Assembly: GCA_015478895.1 (NCBI GenBank) | Contig: JADMKK010000004.1 | Location: 85,975-149,974 of the forward strand | DNA length: 64,000 nucleotides | Source: Comamonas sp. | Lineage (GTDB): Bacteria; Pseudomonadota; Gammaproteobacteria; Burkholderiales; Burkholderiaceae_C | Direction of reading: 5' to 3' | In this document: positions 1-10,427 of the stretch, in pieces | How the letters are laid out: every line of letters begins with the position of its first letter | Numbering within the stretch: the stretch's first letter is position 1 | Position numbers and translations under genes: made by a program | Notes under the pieces: model-generated | Told to the model about the DNA's origin: nothing | Databases searched by the model: none | What the model saw: the letters and a program-made list of their open reading frames with translations, nothing else

Positions 1-284
1 AAGAGCGTAGCTTCGGCGGTGGTGATCGTGGCCCTCGCGGCCCGCGCCCTGAAGGCGGAGACCGCCCGCGTTTTAACAAGGATCGCAGCGCTGGTGGCGA
101 TCGCTCACGTCCGAATGCGGTGCGCGAAGAGCGTCCAGACTACGCCAACAACGAAGGTGAAATTCGCCGCAACTACAGTGGCATTCGCACCTACCGTGCG
201 CCGGCTGATCTGAAGGGCAAGCCCGCGCCAATCAAAGTGATTCGTCCTGAGGAAGGCGACGAAGCGCCCAAGAAGAAGTGGTAA
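1..284 (+). CDS. C-terminal tail of a basic, RGG-rich protein (5' end outside window)
   Basis: An open frame with no start codon enters from the left edge (first full codon at position 3) and stops with TAA at 282-284, giving 93 residues. It is rich in Arg, Gly, Asp and Pro (GGGDRGPRGPRPEGGDR near the start) and ends in a lysine cluster, APKKKW. Low-complexity tails of this kind are common on bacterial RNA-binding proteins such as pseudouridine synthases and DEAD-box helicases of Burkholderiales, but no catalytic domain is visible here, so the identity is left open. A good intrinsic terminator follows 60 bases downstream, supporting this as a real gene end. Confidence 0.6.
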   Translation, partial: ERSFGGGDRGPRGPRPEGGDRPRFNKDRSAGGDRSRPNAVREERPDYANNEGEIRRNYSGIRTYRAPADLKGKPAPIKVIRPEEGDEAPKKKW

Positions 285-344
285 AAAATAGCGGCTTGCC
301 GTGGTGTTTAAACACATTCAGCATGTTTTAATGCTGAAAACGAG

Positions 345-374
345 AAAGGGAGCTGGCAATCAGCTCCCTTTTTT
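345..374 (+). terminator. Rho-independent terminator
   Basis: An 11-bp stem (AAAGGGAGCTG / CAGCTCCCTTT) with a 5-base loop runs into a T tract. It ends the gene entering from the left edge. On the opposite strand the A-rich side could also stop leftward transcripts. Confidence 0.85.
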
Positions 375-391
375 GCATCTGTGTGCAGGCT

Positions 392-546
392 TTAATCGTT
401 GCCGCGCTGGGTCAGCCAGCACTTGTAGATCACAGCGCCCAGCAGCGCGCCCACAATCGGTGCCACCCAGAACAGCCACAACTGGCCTGTGGCAATCGCC
501 GGGCCGAACACTGCGACGCCGGTAGAGCGCGCAGGGTTGAACGTGA
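392..546 (-). pseudogene. aqpZ: 3' remnant of an aquaporin Z gene
   Basis: The last ~48 codons of this frame encode an unmistakable aquaporin C-terminus. It begins at the second NPA box (NPARST, top of codon near 538) and runs through [21 protein letters not shown], which matches the final helix of AqpZ, to a stop at 392-394. The other ~180 residues expected of an aquaporin, including the first NPA box and five helices, are absent. Upstream of the NPA box the frame becomes unrelated sequence and runs into the end of the neighbouring oxidase gene. The open frame continues to 619, but those extra residues do not look like aquaporin. I read it as a gene whose 5' part was deleted in a rearrangement with its junction near 540-590, not as a functional channel. 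Confidence 0.75.
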
Positions 547-590
547 GATGTATCTCAGCTTCTGGATACACGCGAGCAGTGATGCCGTGG

Positions 591-1751
591 CTACGCCTGT
601 GGGCGCTGCCACAGCACATCGGGCGTGATATCTGTGACGGTGGCGCAGCCTAAATGGGCCATCGCCAATTCGAACTCGGCACGCAGCAAATGCAGCATGT
701 GCGCCACGCCCAGCAATCCCGCCGTGGCCAAAGCATGCATTTGCGGGCGGCCAATCAGCACGGCGCTGGCACCGAGAGCCAGGGCTTTGACCACATCGGT
801 GCCGTAGCGCACACCGCTGTCCAGCAGCAGCGGGATGGTCGGCCCGACGGCCTGCGCAATGGCAGGCAGCACTTCCAGGGGGCTGACCACGCCGTCGAGC
901 ACGCGGCCGCCGTGGTTGGAGACCACCAGCGCATTGGCGCCCAGCGCCACCGCCTGGCGCGCTATGGCTGGAGAAAGCACGCCTTTCACAATCAAAGGTA
1001 ACTGCGTGTGGGCGCGCAGCCATTGCAGATCGTCCCAGGTGGGGGTTTGCTGCATCAGTGGGGTGCCAAACAGGATCGGGCCCTGCAGTGGGCTGGTGTG
1101 CTGCGTGGCGGGCATGCCGCGCAGATTGGCGGCATCCACACCATAGGGCAACGGAAAGCCCGAGCGTTTGATGGAGGCGTCGACCGTCCAGACGATGGCG
1201 GTGTAGCCTGCCGCCTCGGCGCGGCGCAGCAACTGCAGGCTGTGGGCACGTTCTGGCTGCAGGTACAGCTGAAACCAGCGCGGTGCGCCGTGTCCCATTT
1301 CGGCCGCTGCGGCCTGGCCAGCCTGGGCAATGTCTTCCAGCGTGTGGCTGGAGAGCGTGCTCACCACCATGCCGGTTTGCAGCGCCATGGCCGCACGCAT
1401 GGTGGCAAGCTCCCCTTCGGGGTGTACCAGGCGCTGATAGGCCACTGGGGCCAGCAAGATGGGGTTGCTGAGTGGGTGCCCCAGAAGCTGAAGGCTTGTA
1501 TGTGCGTGGCGCACATCGGCAATGGGCTTCGGCAGCAAACGCAGGCGATCAAACGTTGCTCTGTTATGGGCCAATGTCAAGTTCTGATTGGTGCCGCCTT
1601 GAATGTGCTTCCACGCGCCTGCTTCTACATGGTGAATGGCGTGGCATTCATAGTCTGCGGCACTGGTGATATCAGAAGGGATATGCCGCAAGACTTCTCT
1701 TGGCGGATGCCCCAAAGTGTTCAGAGAGGAAGCAGAGGGCGCACTGTGCAT
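591..1751 (-). CDS. FMN-dependent alpha-hydroxy-acid oxidase/dehydrogenase
   Basis: This is a TIM-barrel flavoenzyme of the lactate dehydrogenase/glycolate oxidase family, which oxidises 2-hydroxy acids to 2-oxo acids. Family motifs occur in order: [24 protein letters not shown], a TVDA segment, the FMN-binding Lys in IVKGVL, the catalytic His-Arg in SNHGGR, and LDSGVRYG with ALGA for the FMN phosphate. About 386 residues from the ATG chosen here; the frame extends 21 codons upstream to 1814, but those residues are hydrophobic and atypical and neither start has a clear ribosome site. The substrate cannot be told from sequence; L-lactate or another short hydroxy acid is plausible. Its 3' end abuts the aquaporin remnant. 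Confidence 0.85.
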   Translation of the reverse strand: MHSAPSASSLNTLGHPPREVLRHIPSDITSAADYECHAIHHVEAGAWKHIQGGTNQNLTLAHNRATFDRLRLLPKPIADVRHAHTSLQLLGHPLSNPILLAPVAYQRLVHPEGELATMRAAMALQTGMVVSTLSSHTLEDIAQAGQAAAAEMGHGAPRWFQLYLQPERAHSLQLLRRAEAAGYTAIVWTVDASIKRSGFPLPYGVDAANLRGMPATQHTSPLQGPILFGTPLMQQTPTWDDLQWLRAHTQLPLIVKGVLSPAIARQAVALGANALVVSNHGGRVLDGVVSPLEVLPAIAQAVGPTIPLLLDSGVRYGTDVVKALALGASAVLIGRPQMHALATAGLLGVAHMLHLLRAEFELAMAHLGCATVTDITPDVLWQRPQA

Positions 1752-1833
1752 CAGAAAAATAACGTGAATGAATCCATACATTGCGATGACAACGCTGCCA
1801 CTGCAATGCGTCAAAAAGGGGAGGCGGATGCTC

Positions 1834-2115
1834 TTACTCTTCTTCTATAAGCTCCAAGGTTTTGGGATCGAAATAGGCTGCAATGCGTTTGCCTGCAGGG
1901 TTGGTGCCATAGGCTTTGAGGCACGTGCAGCTTTCTTCTACACGGCGAACTTTCCAGCCATCATTTACCAGTTTGGCTTGCAGCTCTGCTTCTGTGCGCC
2001 ACTCAGATTTTGGGTGCTCTGGACACTGCACACTTTCTTGCGCGAACGTATGGAGTGCAGAAATACTGAGCAAAGCTGCAGCAGCAATACGCAAAAAGCT
2101 AGGGATTGTGATCAT
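1834..2115 (-). CDS. Small secreted PepSY-domain protein
   Basis: A 93-residue protein with a clear signal peptide (basic start, hydrophobic stretch AAAALLSISAL, cleavage near TFAQE). The mature part resembles the PepSY_2 fold: a helix (EAELQAKLVNDGW), then KVRRVEES with a Cys-x-Cys pair, then the strand-turn-strand GKRIAAYFDPKTLELIEEE. PepSY modules are thought to act in the periplasm as modulators or inhibitors of other proteins. The two C-x-C cysteines plus one near the N-terminus might form a disulphide or bind metal (inference). It lies just downstream of the PiuC-type gene on the same strand, next to an iron-uptake receptor. Confidence 0.75.
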   Translation of the reverse strand: MITIPSFLRIAAAALLSISALHTFAQESVQCPEHPKSEWRTEAELQAKLVNDGWKVRRVEESCTCLKAYGTNPAGKRIAAYFDPKTLELIEEE

Positions 2116-2140
2116 GATTTTTATAAGGTGGGGCTTGGCG

Positions 2141-2818
2141 CTAGATCCAGCGGCGCAGCAGGTTATGGTAGACCGAAGTCAGGCTCAGTACGGATGCGTT
2201 CTGATGGCCTAATTCGGCCGTGATGTTCTGGATGGACTGGTCCAGGTCGAATAGCAATGTGCGTTCGCTGTCGTCTGAGACATGGCTTTCAATCCAAAAG
2301 AAAGAGGCGACACGAGCCCCTGTGGTCACGGGTGTGACGCGATGCAGACTGGAGGATGGGTAGAGCACCATATCCCCTGCAGCCAGCTTGACGGTCTGGA
2401 CGCCAAAGTGGCCTTCAATCTCCAGTTCCCCACCTGTGTACTCTTCTGGCTCACACAGGAACAAAGTCGCGGAAACATCCGTGCGAATTTGTTCGTTGCT
2501 ATGAGGGAGAAACATCAGAGCGCTATCCACGTGGGCGCCATAAGTGCCACCGTCGCTGTAGCGGTTGAACTTTGGGGGGTAAATTCTTCGAGGCAGTGCC
2601 GCAGAAACAAACAGCGGATGTTGCGCGAGTTTGCGCAAAATGATGTTGCCCAGTGCCTGAGCAGTGGGGTGTGCATCGTTGAGTTGTTGATTGCGTTTGA
2701 CGGTTTGCGCCAAAGTGCCTGCACTGCGTGCACCACCTTCCCATTCACACTGCGCCAGTTGATCGCGGAAAGTCTGAACTTCCGATTTGTCTAGGAGCTG
2801 ATCGATAGTTATGAGCAT
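2141..2818 (-). CDS. piuC: Fe(II)/2-oxoglutarate-dependent PKHD-type hydroxylase (PiuC/YbiX family)
   Basis: This 225-residue protein matches the usual length and motifs of the PiuC/YbiX family, oxygenases encoded beside TonB siderophore receptors. The iron triad is visible as H96-x-D98 ([11 protein letters not shown]) and H159 (SSLHRVTPV), with R169 ten residues later for 2-oxoglutarate. The frame extends seven codons upstream to 2839, but the ATG at 2818, beginning [10 protein letters not shown], fits the family start. It sits about 70 bases downstream of the TonB receptor on the same strand and is probably co-transcribed, so iron-dependent control through the receptor promoter is likely. 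The true substrate of this family is not settled. Confidence 0.88.
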   Translation of the reverse strand: MLITIDQLLDKSEVQTFRDQLAQCEWEGGARSAGTLAQTVKRNQQLNDAHPTAQALGNIILRKLAQHPLFVSAALPRRIYPPKFNRYSDGGTYGAHVDSALMFLPHSNEQIRTDVSATLFLCEPEEYTGGELEIEGHFGVQTVKLAAGDMVLYPSSSLHRVTPVTTGARVASFFWIESHVSDDSERTLLFDLDQSIQNITAELGHQNASVLSLTSVYHNLLRRWI

Positions 2819-2885
2819 GGCATTACAACAAGGCCACACAGAAGATAGCTCTTGCTGTGTGGCATCGCGTCCTAAGCGTTAAACG

Positions 2886-5210
2886 TTAGAGATCCAGGTT
2901 TAGCGTGATGCGAACCGCCCGCTCGTCGCCCTTGTACAGGAACGAGCCCGAGCGGTACACCGCCGTGTAGTAGTCCTTGTTGGTGGCGTTCAATACGTGG
3001 AAGCGCAGGTCTGCCTTCTTGTTGATGCGATAGCTAGCCATCAGGTCATAGACCATGAAGGAAGGTACTGGCTGAGAGCACAAGCCTTGGGCATTGAAGC
3101 CAGCACCTGTGTCGGGTTGACCACCGCAGCGTTCGCTTTCATAGCGAGCCAGCGCGCCTACCGAGAAGTTGCGTGTCAGATAGTATTTCCCTTGGACAGT
3201 GAAAGAGCGATCTGCAAAGTTGCTCAGTGGACGCCCCACGTTGGCTGCAGTTGCGGATTCCAGCACTTTGGACTTCATGAATGCGGCACCTGCCTGCATT
3301 TCAAAATTGGGTGTCAGCTTGCCCGCAACGCCGAACTCCAAGCCATGAACGCGGTTTTTGCCGGTGTTGAAGGTGCCTACGCTGCCATAGTCCGCCCCCT
3401 CCATCACATCCTTCTTGTTGGTGCGGAATGCAGCAGCGGTCAGCAGCAGCTTGTCATCCAGCACATTCCACTTGGTACCAATTTCGAAGTTTTGCGATGT
3501 TTCAGGCTTGCCGTTGGCTGCATCCCCGTTGTAGATCACCAGTCCACCATAGCCACTGCTAGTGCCTGCATCTGGCTCACCGCCATTGATGTCCTGTGCG
3601 GTGCCGTAGCTGGCATAGAACATGCCCATTGGGTTGAGCTTGTAGCTCAGGCCCAGGTGACCATTGACCAAGGTATCGCTAAAGCCATAGTCGCCGGATG
3701 TGACACCTGTGCTGGCATTGCGGGTCAGCATGGACAGCTTGTAATGATCAGCACGCAGACCGCCGAAGACCGTCCATTGGGAGTTCAGATCCACAGTGTC
3801 CATGATCGACAGTGCTGTGGTTTTGACTTGCCAGTCACGGTTCCATGGCGTTTTGGCGTAATTGCGGCCAGCCAAATTGCCCAAGTTCGCTACGGTATTG
3901 CCGACGGCGTCGCTCAAGCACCATGCATTGTTGGCCCCGGTGGCAGCGGTGCGGCAGTTGTATGCGCCGCTATTGGTGCGATCGTAGCTGCCCGACTTCA
4001 CTTGGTGGTCGGTGTATTCGAAGCCCAAGATGAATTCGTGCTTGAGGCCACCCAGCTCTTTATCCCAGCGCAAATTGCTCTGGTGCGCGAAGTACTCCAC
4101 TTCTTGCCAGCCCACGTGACCTGTGTCCAAAGCGCCTGTTGTGTAGGTGCTGCCATCGGGGTTGTAAGCCGTACGGCTGCTCGCGCCGGTTGTGGCGTAT
4201 CCGTTGTCCGAAGTGCCATAACGGGTCAAGCTGGTCAGCTTCAGATCAGGGGCAAAGCGGTATGCAATGCGCGCTGTCAGCGTATCTACATCCGATTTGA
4301 CGAAGTCATTGGCTTGGGCATAAACCGGAACGCCCTTGGCAGGTGTGCGGTTCGGTACTGTGCCTTGCAAGTAGCTGCCTAGGTCAGGGCGCTTGTCCTT
4401 GGCACGCAGACCGTAGTAATCCACGGTGACGGACAAATCATTGCTGACTTCCCACAATCCGGACAGTGCAAGACCGTTGCGGTGGCGCTCGGAAGGGCTG
4501 CGACCGGGCACATCTTCCTGGCCGTACAGGGCGTTGGCACGCAGAGCGAACTTGTCAGAGAACGCTTTGTTCATGTCTGCAGTCAGGCGGCGATGCTCAT
4601 CCGTTCCCACACTGCCAGACAGGCGGGTGAAGTCGTAGTCCAGCGTTGCTTGTTTGGTCACTGCGTTGACAGCACCACCTGCTGAGCCGCGGCCAGCAAA
4701 GCTTGAATTCGGGCCTTTGGTGATTTCTACCTGCTCAAGGGCAAAGCTTTCACGCACGGTCATGCCGGGGTCACGCAGGCCATCCACGAACACGTCAGAG
4801 CGTGCTTCTTGGCCGCGAATGATGTAGCGGTCACCGAATGCATTACCGTTTTCACCGGTGCCCAGCGTGATGCCTGGCTGGGCGGCCAGAATCTGCTTGA
4901 GGTCCGTCATGCCGGAGTCATCGATGGCCGACTTCGTGACCACGGAAATGGTTTGGGGGGTTTCCGCCAAGGGGCGGGTGTGGCGGGTATCGGCAGAGGT
5001 TTTCGCCTTGTAAGGAACGCCAACTTCTGCGTTGGGGTTCGGATCAATCGCTTGTTCTTGCACTGTAACGATGGGCATGGTCGCAGCGGTCGGCTCCACA
5101 GCGTTCTGTGCCATGACGCTAAGTGGCAACAAGGTGGCAGCAGAAAGGCTGACCATCAGCGGACTGGAGCGGCGCAAGCTTTTAGGCTTTTGCAAAGCAG
5201 AGTGATTCAT
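2886..5210 (-). CDS. TonB-dependent siderophore receptor
   Basis: A 774-residue outer-membrane receptor. It opens with a signal peptide (basic SLRRS then a hydrophobic segment ending at VMAQN), then a TonB-box-like stretch, a plug domain (TPQTISVVTKSAI, PGITLGTGENGNAFGDRYIIRG, EITKGPNSSFAGRGSAGGAVN) and a 22-strand-type barrel ending in ITLNLDL. The plug signatures match the ferric siderophore receptor class, closest in style to catecholate receptors such as Fiu. Pairing with a PiuC-type gene downstream supports this. An upstream ATG at 5240 is possible; the one chosen gives a more normal signal peptide. A Fur-box-like site lies upstream. Exact ligand unknown. Confidence 0.9.
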   Translation of the reverse strand: MNHSALQKPKSLRRSSPLMVSLSAATLLPLSVMAQNAVEPTAATMPIVTVQEQAIDPNPNAEVGVPYKAKTSADTRHTRPLAETPQTISVVTKSAIDDSGMTDLKQILAAQPGITLGTGENGNAFGDRYIIRGQEARSDVFVDGLRDPGMTVRESFALEQVEITKGPNSSFAGRGSAGGAVNAVTKQATLDYDFTRLSGSVGTDEHRRLTADMNKAFSDKFALRANALYGQEDVPGRSPSERHRNGLALSGLWEVSNDLSVTVDYYGLRAKDKRPDLGSYLQGTVPNRTPAKGVPVYAQANDFVKSDVDTLTARIAYRFAPDLKLTSLTRYGTSDNGYATTGASSRTAYNPDGSTYTTGALDTGHVGWQEVEYFAHQSNLRWDKELGGLKHEFILGFEYTDHQVKSGSYDRTNSGAYNCRTAATGANNAWCLSDAVGNTVANLGNLAGRNYAKTPWNRDWQVKTTALSIMDTVDLNSQWTVFGGLRADHYKLSMLTRNASTGVTSGDYGFSDTLVNGHLGLSYKLNPMGMFYASYGTAQDINGGEPDAGTSSGYGGLVIYNGDAANGKPETSQNFEIGTKWNVLDDKLLLTAAAFRTNKKDVMEGADYGSVGTFNTGKNRVHGLEFGVAGKLTPNFEMQAGAAFMKSKVLESATAANVGRPLSNFADRSFTVQGKYYLTRNFSVGALARYESERCGGQPDTGAGFNAQGLCSQPVPSFMVYDLMASYRINKKADLRFHVLNATNKDYYTAVYRSGSFLYKGDERAVRITLNLDL

Positions 5211-5253
5211 GATGTTATGAGTTGAAATATTGAATAACATTAAAATCTTATCA

Positions 5254-5272
5254 AATAAGAATCATCCTCATT
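5254..5272 (-). promoter_or_regulatory. Fur-box-like operator
   Basis: On the minus strand this 19-mer (AATGAGGATGATTCTTATT) matches the classical Fur consensus at about 13 of 19 positions by eye. It sits 44 bases upstream of the siderophore receptor start, where an iron-repressed operator would be expected. The whole 5220-5300 stretch is AT-rich and promoter-like. Confidence 0.55.
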
Positions 5273-5348
5273 TGTGTTATTTAATCGCTGTTGTTTAGAT
5301 GCAAATATTTACCGTTAGAAAATTTTGGCCAATAGATCGAGTTCAGCT

Positions 5349-5376
5349 CTTGAAGCGGGATGGGTTGCCCACATAT
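5349..5376 (+). promoter_or_regulatory. Putative sigma-32 (RpoH) promoter of htpG
   Basis: CTTGAAG, then a 12-base spacer, then CCCACATAT. This agrees well with the heat-shock consensus (CTTGAAA, 11-16 bases, CCCCATNT). It lies 52 bases before the htpG start, and htpG is a classical RpoH target. Confidence 0.65.
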
Positions 5377-5427
5377 GGCGTGCAAGCCTCGCGAGGCGAC
5401 TTTGTCCGTTTAAGAAGAAGCACATAG

Positions 5428-7368
<1,941 letters not shown>

Positions 7369-7391
7369 GCACTGCGCAGGTTGTGAAAAGC

Positions 7392-7424
7392 AAAACCCAC
7401 TGGTGCGATCCAGTGGGTTTTTTT
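7392..7424 (+). terminator. Rho-independent terminator of htpG
   Basis: A strong hairpin (AAAACCCACTGG / CCAGTGGGTTTT) with a short loop and a run of seven T, 24 bases after the htpG stop. Confidence 0.9.
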
Positions 7425-7480
7425 GTGGGCCCCGCCCAGGGTCTTATCAAAAGAGAAGCGCATTACCATTGTCAATGCTT

Positions 7481-7539
7481 GATTTCAAGGTGTTTTATGG
7501 ATGAAATCAAGGAATATCAACGGCGTATAGCTATCTTTT
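7481..7539 (-). repeat. Degenerate intergenic repeat, copy 1
   Basis: Read on the minus strand it starts with a GATAGCTATACGCCGTTGAT-type segment followed by a second half-element rich in TTGATTTC. It belongs to a loose family seen in several intergenic gaps of this window (see findings) and touches the stop codon of the amidase gene. Confidence 0.4.
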
Positions 7540-8848
7540 AAGATTCATTGGCTGCGTTCAAGATGGTTTCTATGGCGGCGCCCATGGCCAGCAATGGCCG
7601 GTCTGCATGGCGGCTGCCTACCACCATCAAGCCAATTGGCAGCTCACCCGCAGCGCGCGGTAGTGGCAGCGACAGGGCGGGCAAGTCATAGAAATTGAAC
7701 ACCGAGGTGTTGCGCAAAATCAGGCTGTTGGCTTGCGTGAAAGCGGCTTCGTTGGCCAAAGCATCGATGCGCGGCGCGGTGAATGCCACTGTGGGCAGCA
7801 GCAACACATCCCACTCCGCCATGCGTGCATCAAGCTGGGGCAGCAAGGCGTTGCGCGCCTGCTGGATGCCGACATAGGTGGCGGCATCCATTTGCATGCC
7901 ACGGTGAATGCGGGCGTGCACCAAGGGGTCGAACTGGTCGGCGTGGGATTGCAGATGCTCGCGGTGAATGTGCGCGGCCTCGGCCGCAACCAGCGTGCCT
8001 TTTTCTTGCAATGAAAATGGTTGGATGAGCAGGTCATCCCAGGCTACATCCTGCACGCTGGCGCCTGCAGTGCGCAGTTGAGCCAGCGCTTTTTCGACAG
8101 CTTGCAGCACCACGTCTTCGGTTTCGGTAAACAGCAGGCCGCGCGGTACGGCAATGCGCAACTGCTGCAATTTGCATGCGGGCAGGGGCGCAGCGGCGGT
8201 ACCGCTGAAGATGGCATCGGCATCTGCACAAACTTGTACGCTGCGCGCCAGCGGGCCTACGCAGTCCAGCGTGAACGACAGTGGGAAGGCACCGTCGCGC
8301 GACACGCGCTGCTGGCTGGGTTTGAAGCCCACCACACCGTTCAGCGCAGCAGGAATACGCACGGAGCCACCGGTGTCTGAGCCAATTGCCATATCACACC
8401 AGCCACGCGCCACGGCCACACCTGCGCCGCTGGAAGAGCCGCCCGGAATACGCTCTGCATCGTGCGCATTGCCCGGAGTGCCGTAATGCGGATTGATGCC
8501 GATGCCGGAGAAGGCAAACTCCGTCATATTGGTTTTGCCAAGCACCACGCCGCCTGCAGCGCGCACGCGTTGCACCACGGCGGCATCGTCGGTGGCCCGT
8601 GCTTGCGATTGCAGCAGCTGGGAGCCGGCGGTCGTCACTTGCTCGGCCACATCGAACAAATCCTTGATCGTCACGATGCGGCCGTCGAGCGGGCCCAATG
8701 ACAGCCCACGTGCGGCACGTGCATCCGCAGCCTGGGCGGCCTCTAACGCGGAGTCAGGGTAGCGCTGGGTGAAGGTGCGGGCGCCTTGCTCACCGGCTGC
8801 GTGAATGGCCGCCAGTGTGCGTTCAAGGCGTTGGACTGCAGATTCCAT
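7538..8848 (-). CDS. Amidase-signature family hydrolase
   Basis: A 436-residue amidase of the Ser-cisSer-Lys class, which hydrolyses carboxamide bonds. The complete triad is readable: Lys62 (IVTIKDLFDV), cis-Ser138 in the GGSSSG motif, and nucleophile Ser162 in SDTGGSVRIPA. The 24-residue spacing between the two serines is the same as in malonamidase E2. It does not sit with gatB or gatC, so it is unlikely to be the tRNA amidotransferase subunit; it resembles the stand-alone AtzF/indoleacetamide-hydrolase-like amidases. Substrate unknown. Its stop overlaps a dispersed intergenic repeat. Confidence 0.88.
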   Translation of the reverse strand: MESAVQRLERTLAAIHAAGEQGARTFTQRYPDSALEAAQAADARAARGLSLGPLDGRIVTIKDLFDVAEQVTTAGSQLLQSQARATDDAAVVQRVRAAGGVVLGKTNMTEFAFSGIGINPHYGTPGNAHDAERIPGGSSSGAGVAVARGWCDMAIGSDTGGSVRIPAALNGVVGFKPSQQRVSRDGAFPLSFTLDCVGPLARSVQVCADADAIFSGTAAAPLPACKLQQLRIAVPRGLLFTETEDVVLQAVEKALAQLRTAGASVQDVAWDDLLIQPFSLQEKGTLVAAEAAHIHREHLQSHADQFDPLVHARIHRGMQMDAATYVGIQQARNALLPQLDARMAEWDVLLLPTVAFTAPRIDALANEAAFTQANSLILRNTSVFNFYDLPALSLPLPRAAGELPIGLMVVGSRHADRPLLAMGAAIETILNAANES

Positions 8849-9006
8849 GGTGGTGCCTAGAGTTGGGTCAAAGAGGAAAAGGGCTCAAGCGATTGTCCTG
8901 CAAGCCAGTGGCCTGGTTTGCACGGCAAGCCTTGATGGGCGGGGTGTTTACCAGCTGTCACAGCCTGAACATGGCAAAGCAATGCCGGTGCACGCACAAT
9001 GGTGGG

Positions 9007-9441
9007 ATGAAAAAATGCTGCATGCCCGTGCGTATCCTTACCGCGTGCGCAGTGCTGGCCATGCTGCCTGCCTGTGCACCGCATGTGGGCGTGGGAATTC
9101 CTGTGGGGCCATTCAATATTGGGGTGGGAGTGGGCTCCGGTGGGGTGTCTGCCGGAGTGGGTACGGGCTTGGGTCCGGTCGGGGTGGGTGTCGGGGTCAA
9201 TCAGCGTGGTCAGGTGACAGGGCACACCGGTGTGGGCACTTCGGTGCCTGTAGGTGGTGGTGCCCGTGTGGGCGCAGGCGTAGGCACTTCCAGCGTACTG
9301 CACGATCCGCAGTCAGCGCCTGCCACTGCCAGGGCGGCTGCGCCTTCAAGCCAGGTGCCTTCTGCAGCACCAGCACCTTTGCAATGGCGTGATGCGCAGG
9401 GCAATCTGGTGAGCGAATGCCGCATACAAGGCCGCTGTTAA
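9007..9441 (+). CDS. Glycine/valine-rich lipoprotein, hypothetical
   Basis: The 144-residue product starts with a lipoprotein signal (MKKCCMPVRILTACAVL, lipobox LPAC) and continues with about 75 residues built almost entirely of short VGVG, GVGS and GVGT units, then an Ala/Pro/Ser-rich linker and a C-terminal piece with two cysteines (ECRIQGRC). An open frame extends upstream to 8815, but those residues show no protein-like pattern and the lipoprotein start at 9007 is preferred. An alternative ATG lies at 9022. No enzyme motif is present. It is probably an envelope-anchored structural or spacer protein (inference). Confidence 0.7.
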   Translation: MKKCCMPVRILTACAVLAMLPACAPHVGVGIPVGPFNIGVGVGSGGVSAGVGTGLGPVGVGVGVNQRGQVTGHTGVGTSVPVGGGARVGAGVGTSSVLHDPQSAPATARAAAPSSQVPSAAPAPLQWRDAQGNLVSECRIQGRC

Positions 9442-9462
9442 GCAGCGTTGGCTGAGCGTGCT

Positions 9463-10416
9463 TTAACCCGCATTGGTGGCCACAATCCGGTTGCGGCCAG
9501 AATTTTTTGCACGATAAAGGCGCTCGTCGGCCATAGCCAGTAAATCTTGGCAGCTATGGATTTCGCTAGCGCGTGCGGCGGCAACGCCGATGCTGACAGT
9601 CAGAATGTCAGCCGCCTGGGCTTTGTCGTTTTGCAGCTGGAGTCGGGTGATGCGGTGCTGAATATCTTGTGCGACTTTGATGGCACCCTCCCAGTCGGTC
9701 TCGGGCAACAGACAGACAAATTCTTCACCGCCATACCGGGCCACCATATCTGCGGCGCGGTGCAGACTCTCGGCGATGGTCTGTGCCACCGTCTGCAAGC
9801 ATTCGTCGCCCTTCAAGTGGCCGTAGTGGTCGTTAAATGCCTTGAAATCGTCCACATCAATCATGAGCAATGCCAAGGGCAAGTTGTGCCGTTGCATGCG
9901 GCTAAATTCGCGTGGCAATGCCACGTTGAAATAGCGCCGGTTGGCAATGCCAGTCAATCCATCAATATGGGACATGCGCTCCAGCATGCGGCGCTGGCGT
10001 GCCAGTTCCAAATGATTGCGCACCCGGGCGAGCAAGACCGGGGTGCGAAAAGGCTTGGCAATAAAGTCCGCTGCGCCCAAATTAAGGCCCAGTTCCTCAG
10101 AGCTTGGGTCCGACAGCGCCGTTAAAAAAATCACGGAAATATGGGCGGTGCGCGAGTCTTTCTTGAGCTGCTGAAAGACTTCAAACCCATCCATGCTGGG
10201 CATCATGACGTCTAACAAAATCAAGTCCGGGTTGTACTGCAGCGCCAGCCGCAGACCTTCTTCCCCGGAGTGGGCAATTTGCACCTCGCACAAAGAACGG
10301 ATAACGCTGGCAATGAGCGTTGCGTTCATGTCCACATCGTCAATCACCAACACTTTCTGAGTCGGTGTGTGGCTCAATAAATGGGGATGGGGCGAGGGAA
10401 GGTTGGCAAAGGCCAT
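9463..10416 (-). CDS. Response regulator with GGDEF output domain (diguanylate cyclase)
   Basis: A 317-residue PleD-like protein made of a CheY receiver followed by a GGDEF domain, predicted to make c-di-GMP when phosphorylated. The receiver shows VLVIDDVD, the phospho-acceptor Asp in LILLDVMMPSMDG, and the FIAKPF lysine. The catalytic half has DGLTGIANRR, the active-site RYGGEEF, and an RxxD inhibitory site (RAAD) just upstream, so product feedback is likely. The open frame begins farther upstream inside the kinase gene; the ATG at 10416, 11 bases after the kinase stop, is the sensible start. It is the last gene of a three-gene two-component operon. Confidence 0.9.
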   Translation of the reverse strand: MAFANLPSPHPHLLSHTPTQKVLVIDDVDMNATLIASVIRSLCEVQIAHSGEEGLRLALQYNPDLILLDVMMPSMDGFEVFQQLKKDSRTAHISVIFLTALSDPSSEELGLNLGAADFIAKPFRTPVLLARVRNHLELARQRRMLERMSHIDGLTGIANRRYFNVALPREFSRMQRHNLPLALLMIDVDDFKAFNDHYGHLKGDECLQTVAQTIAESLHRAADMVARYGGEEFVCLLPETDWEGAIKVAQDIQHRITRLQLQNDKAQAADILTVSIGVAAARASEIHSCQDLLAMADERLYRAKNSGRNRIVATNAG

Positions 10417-10427
10417 GGTGAGTGTCT

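Noticed and set aside
2997-4382. 461-codon frame antisense to the TonB receptor
   Set aside because: Shadow of the receptor gene; no coherent motif.
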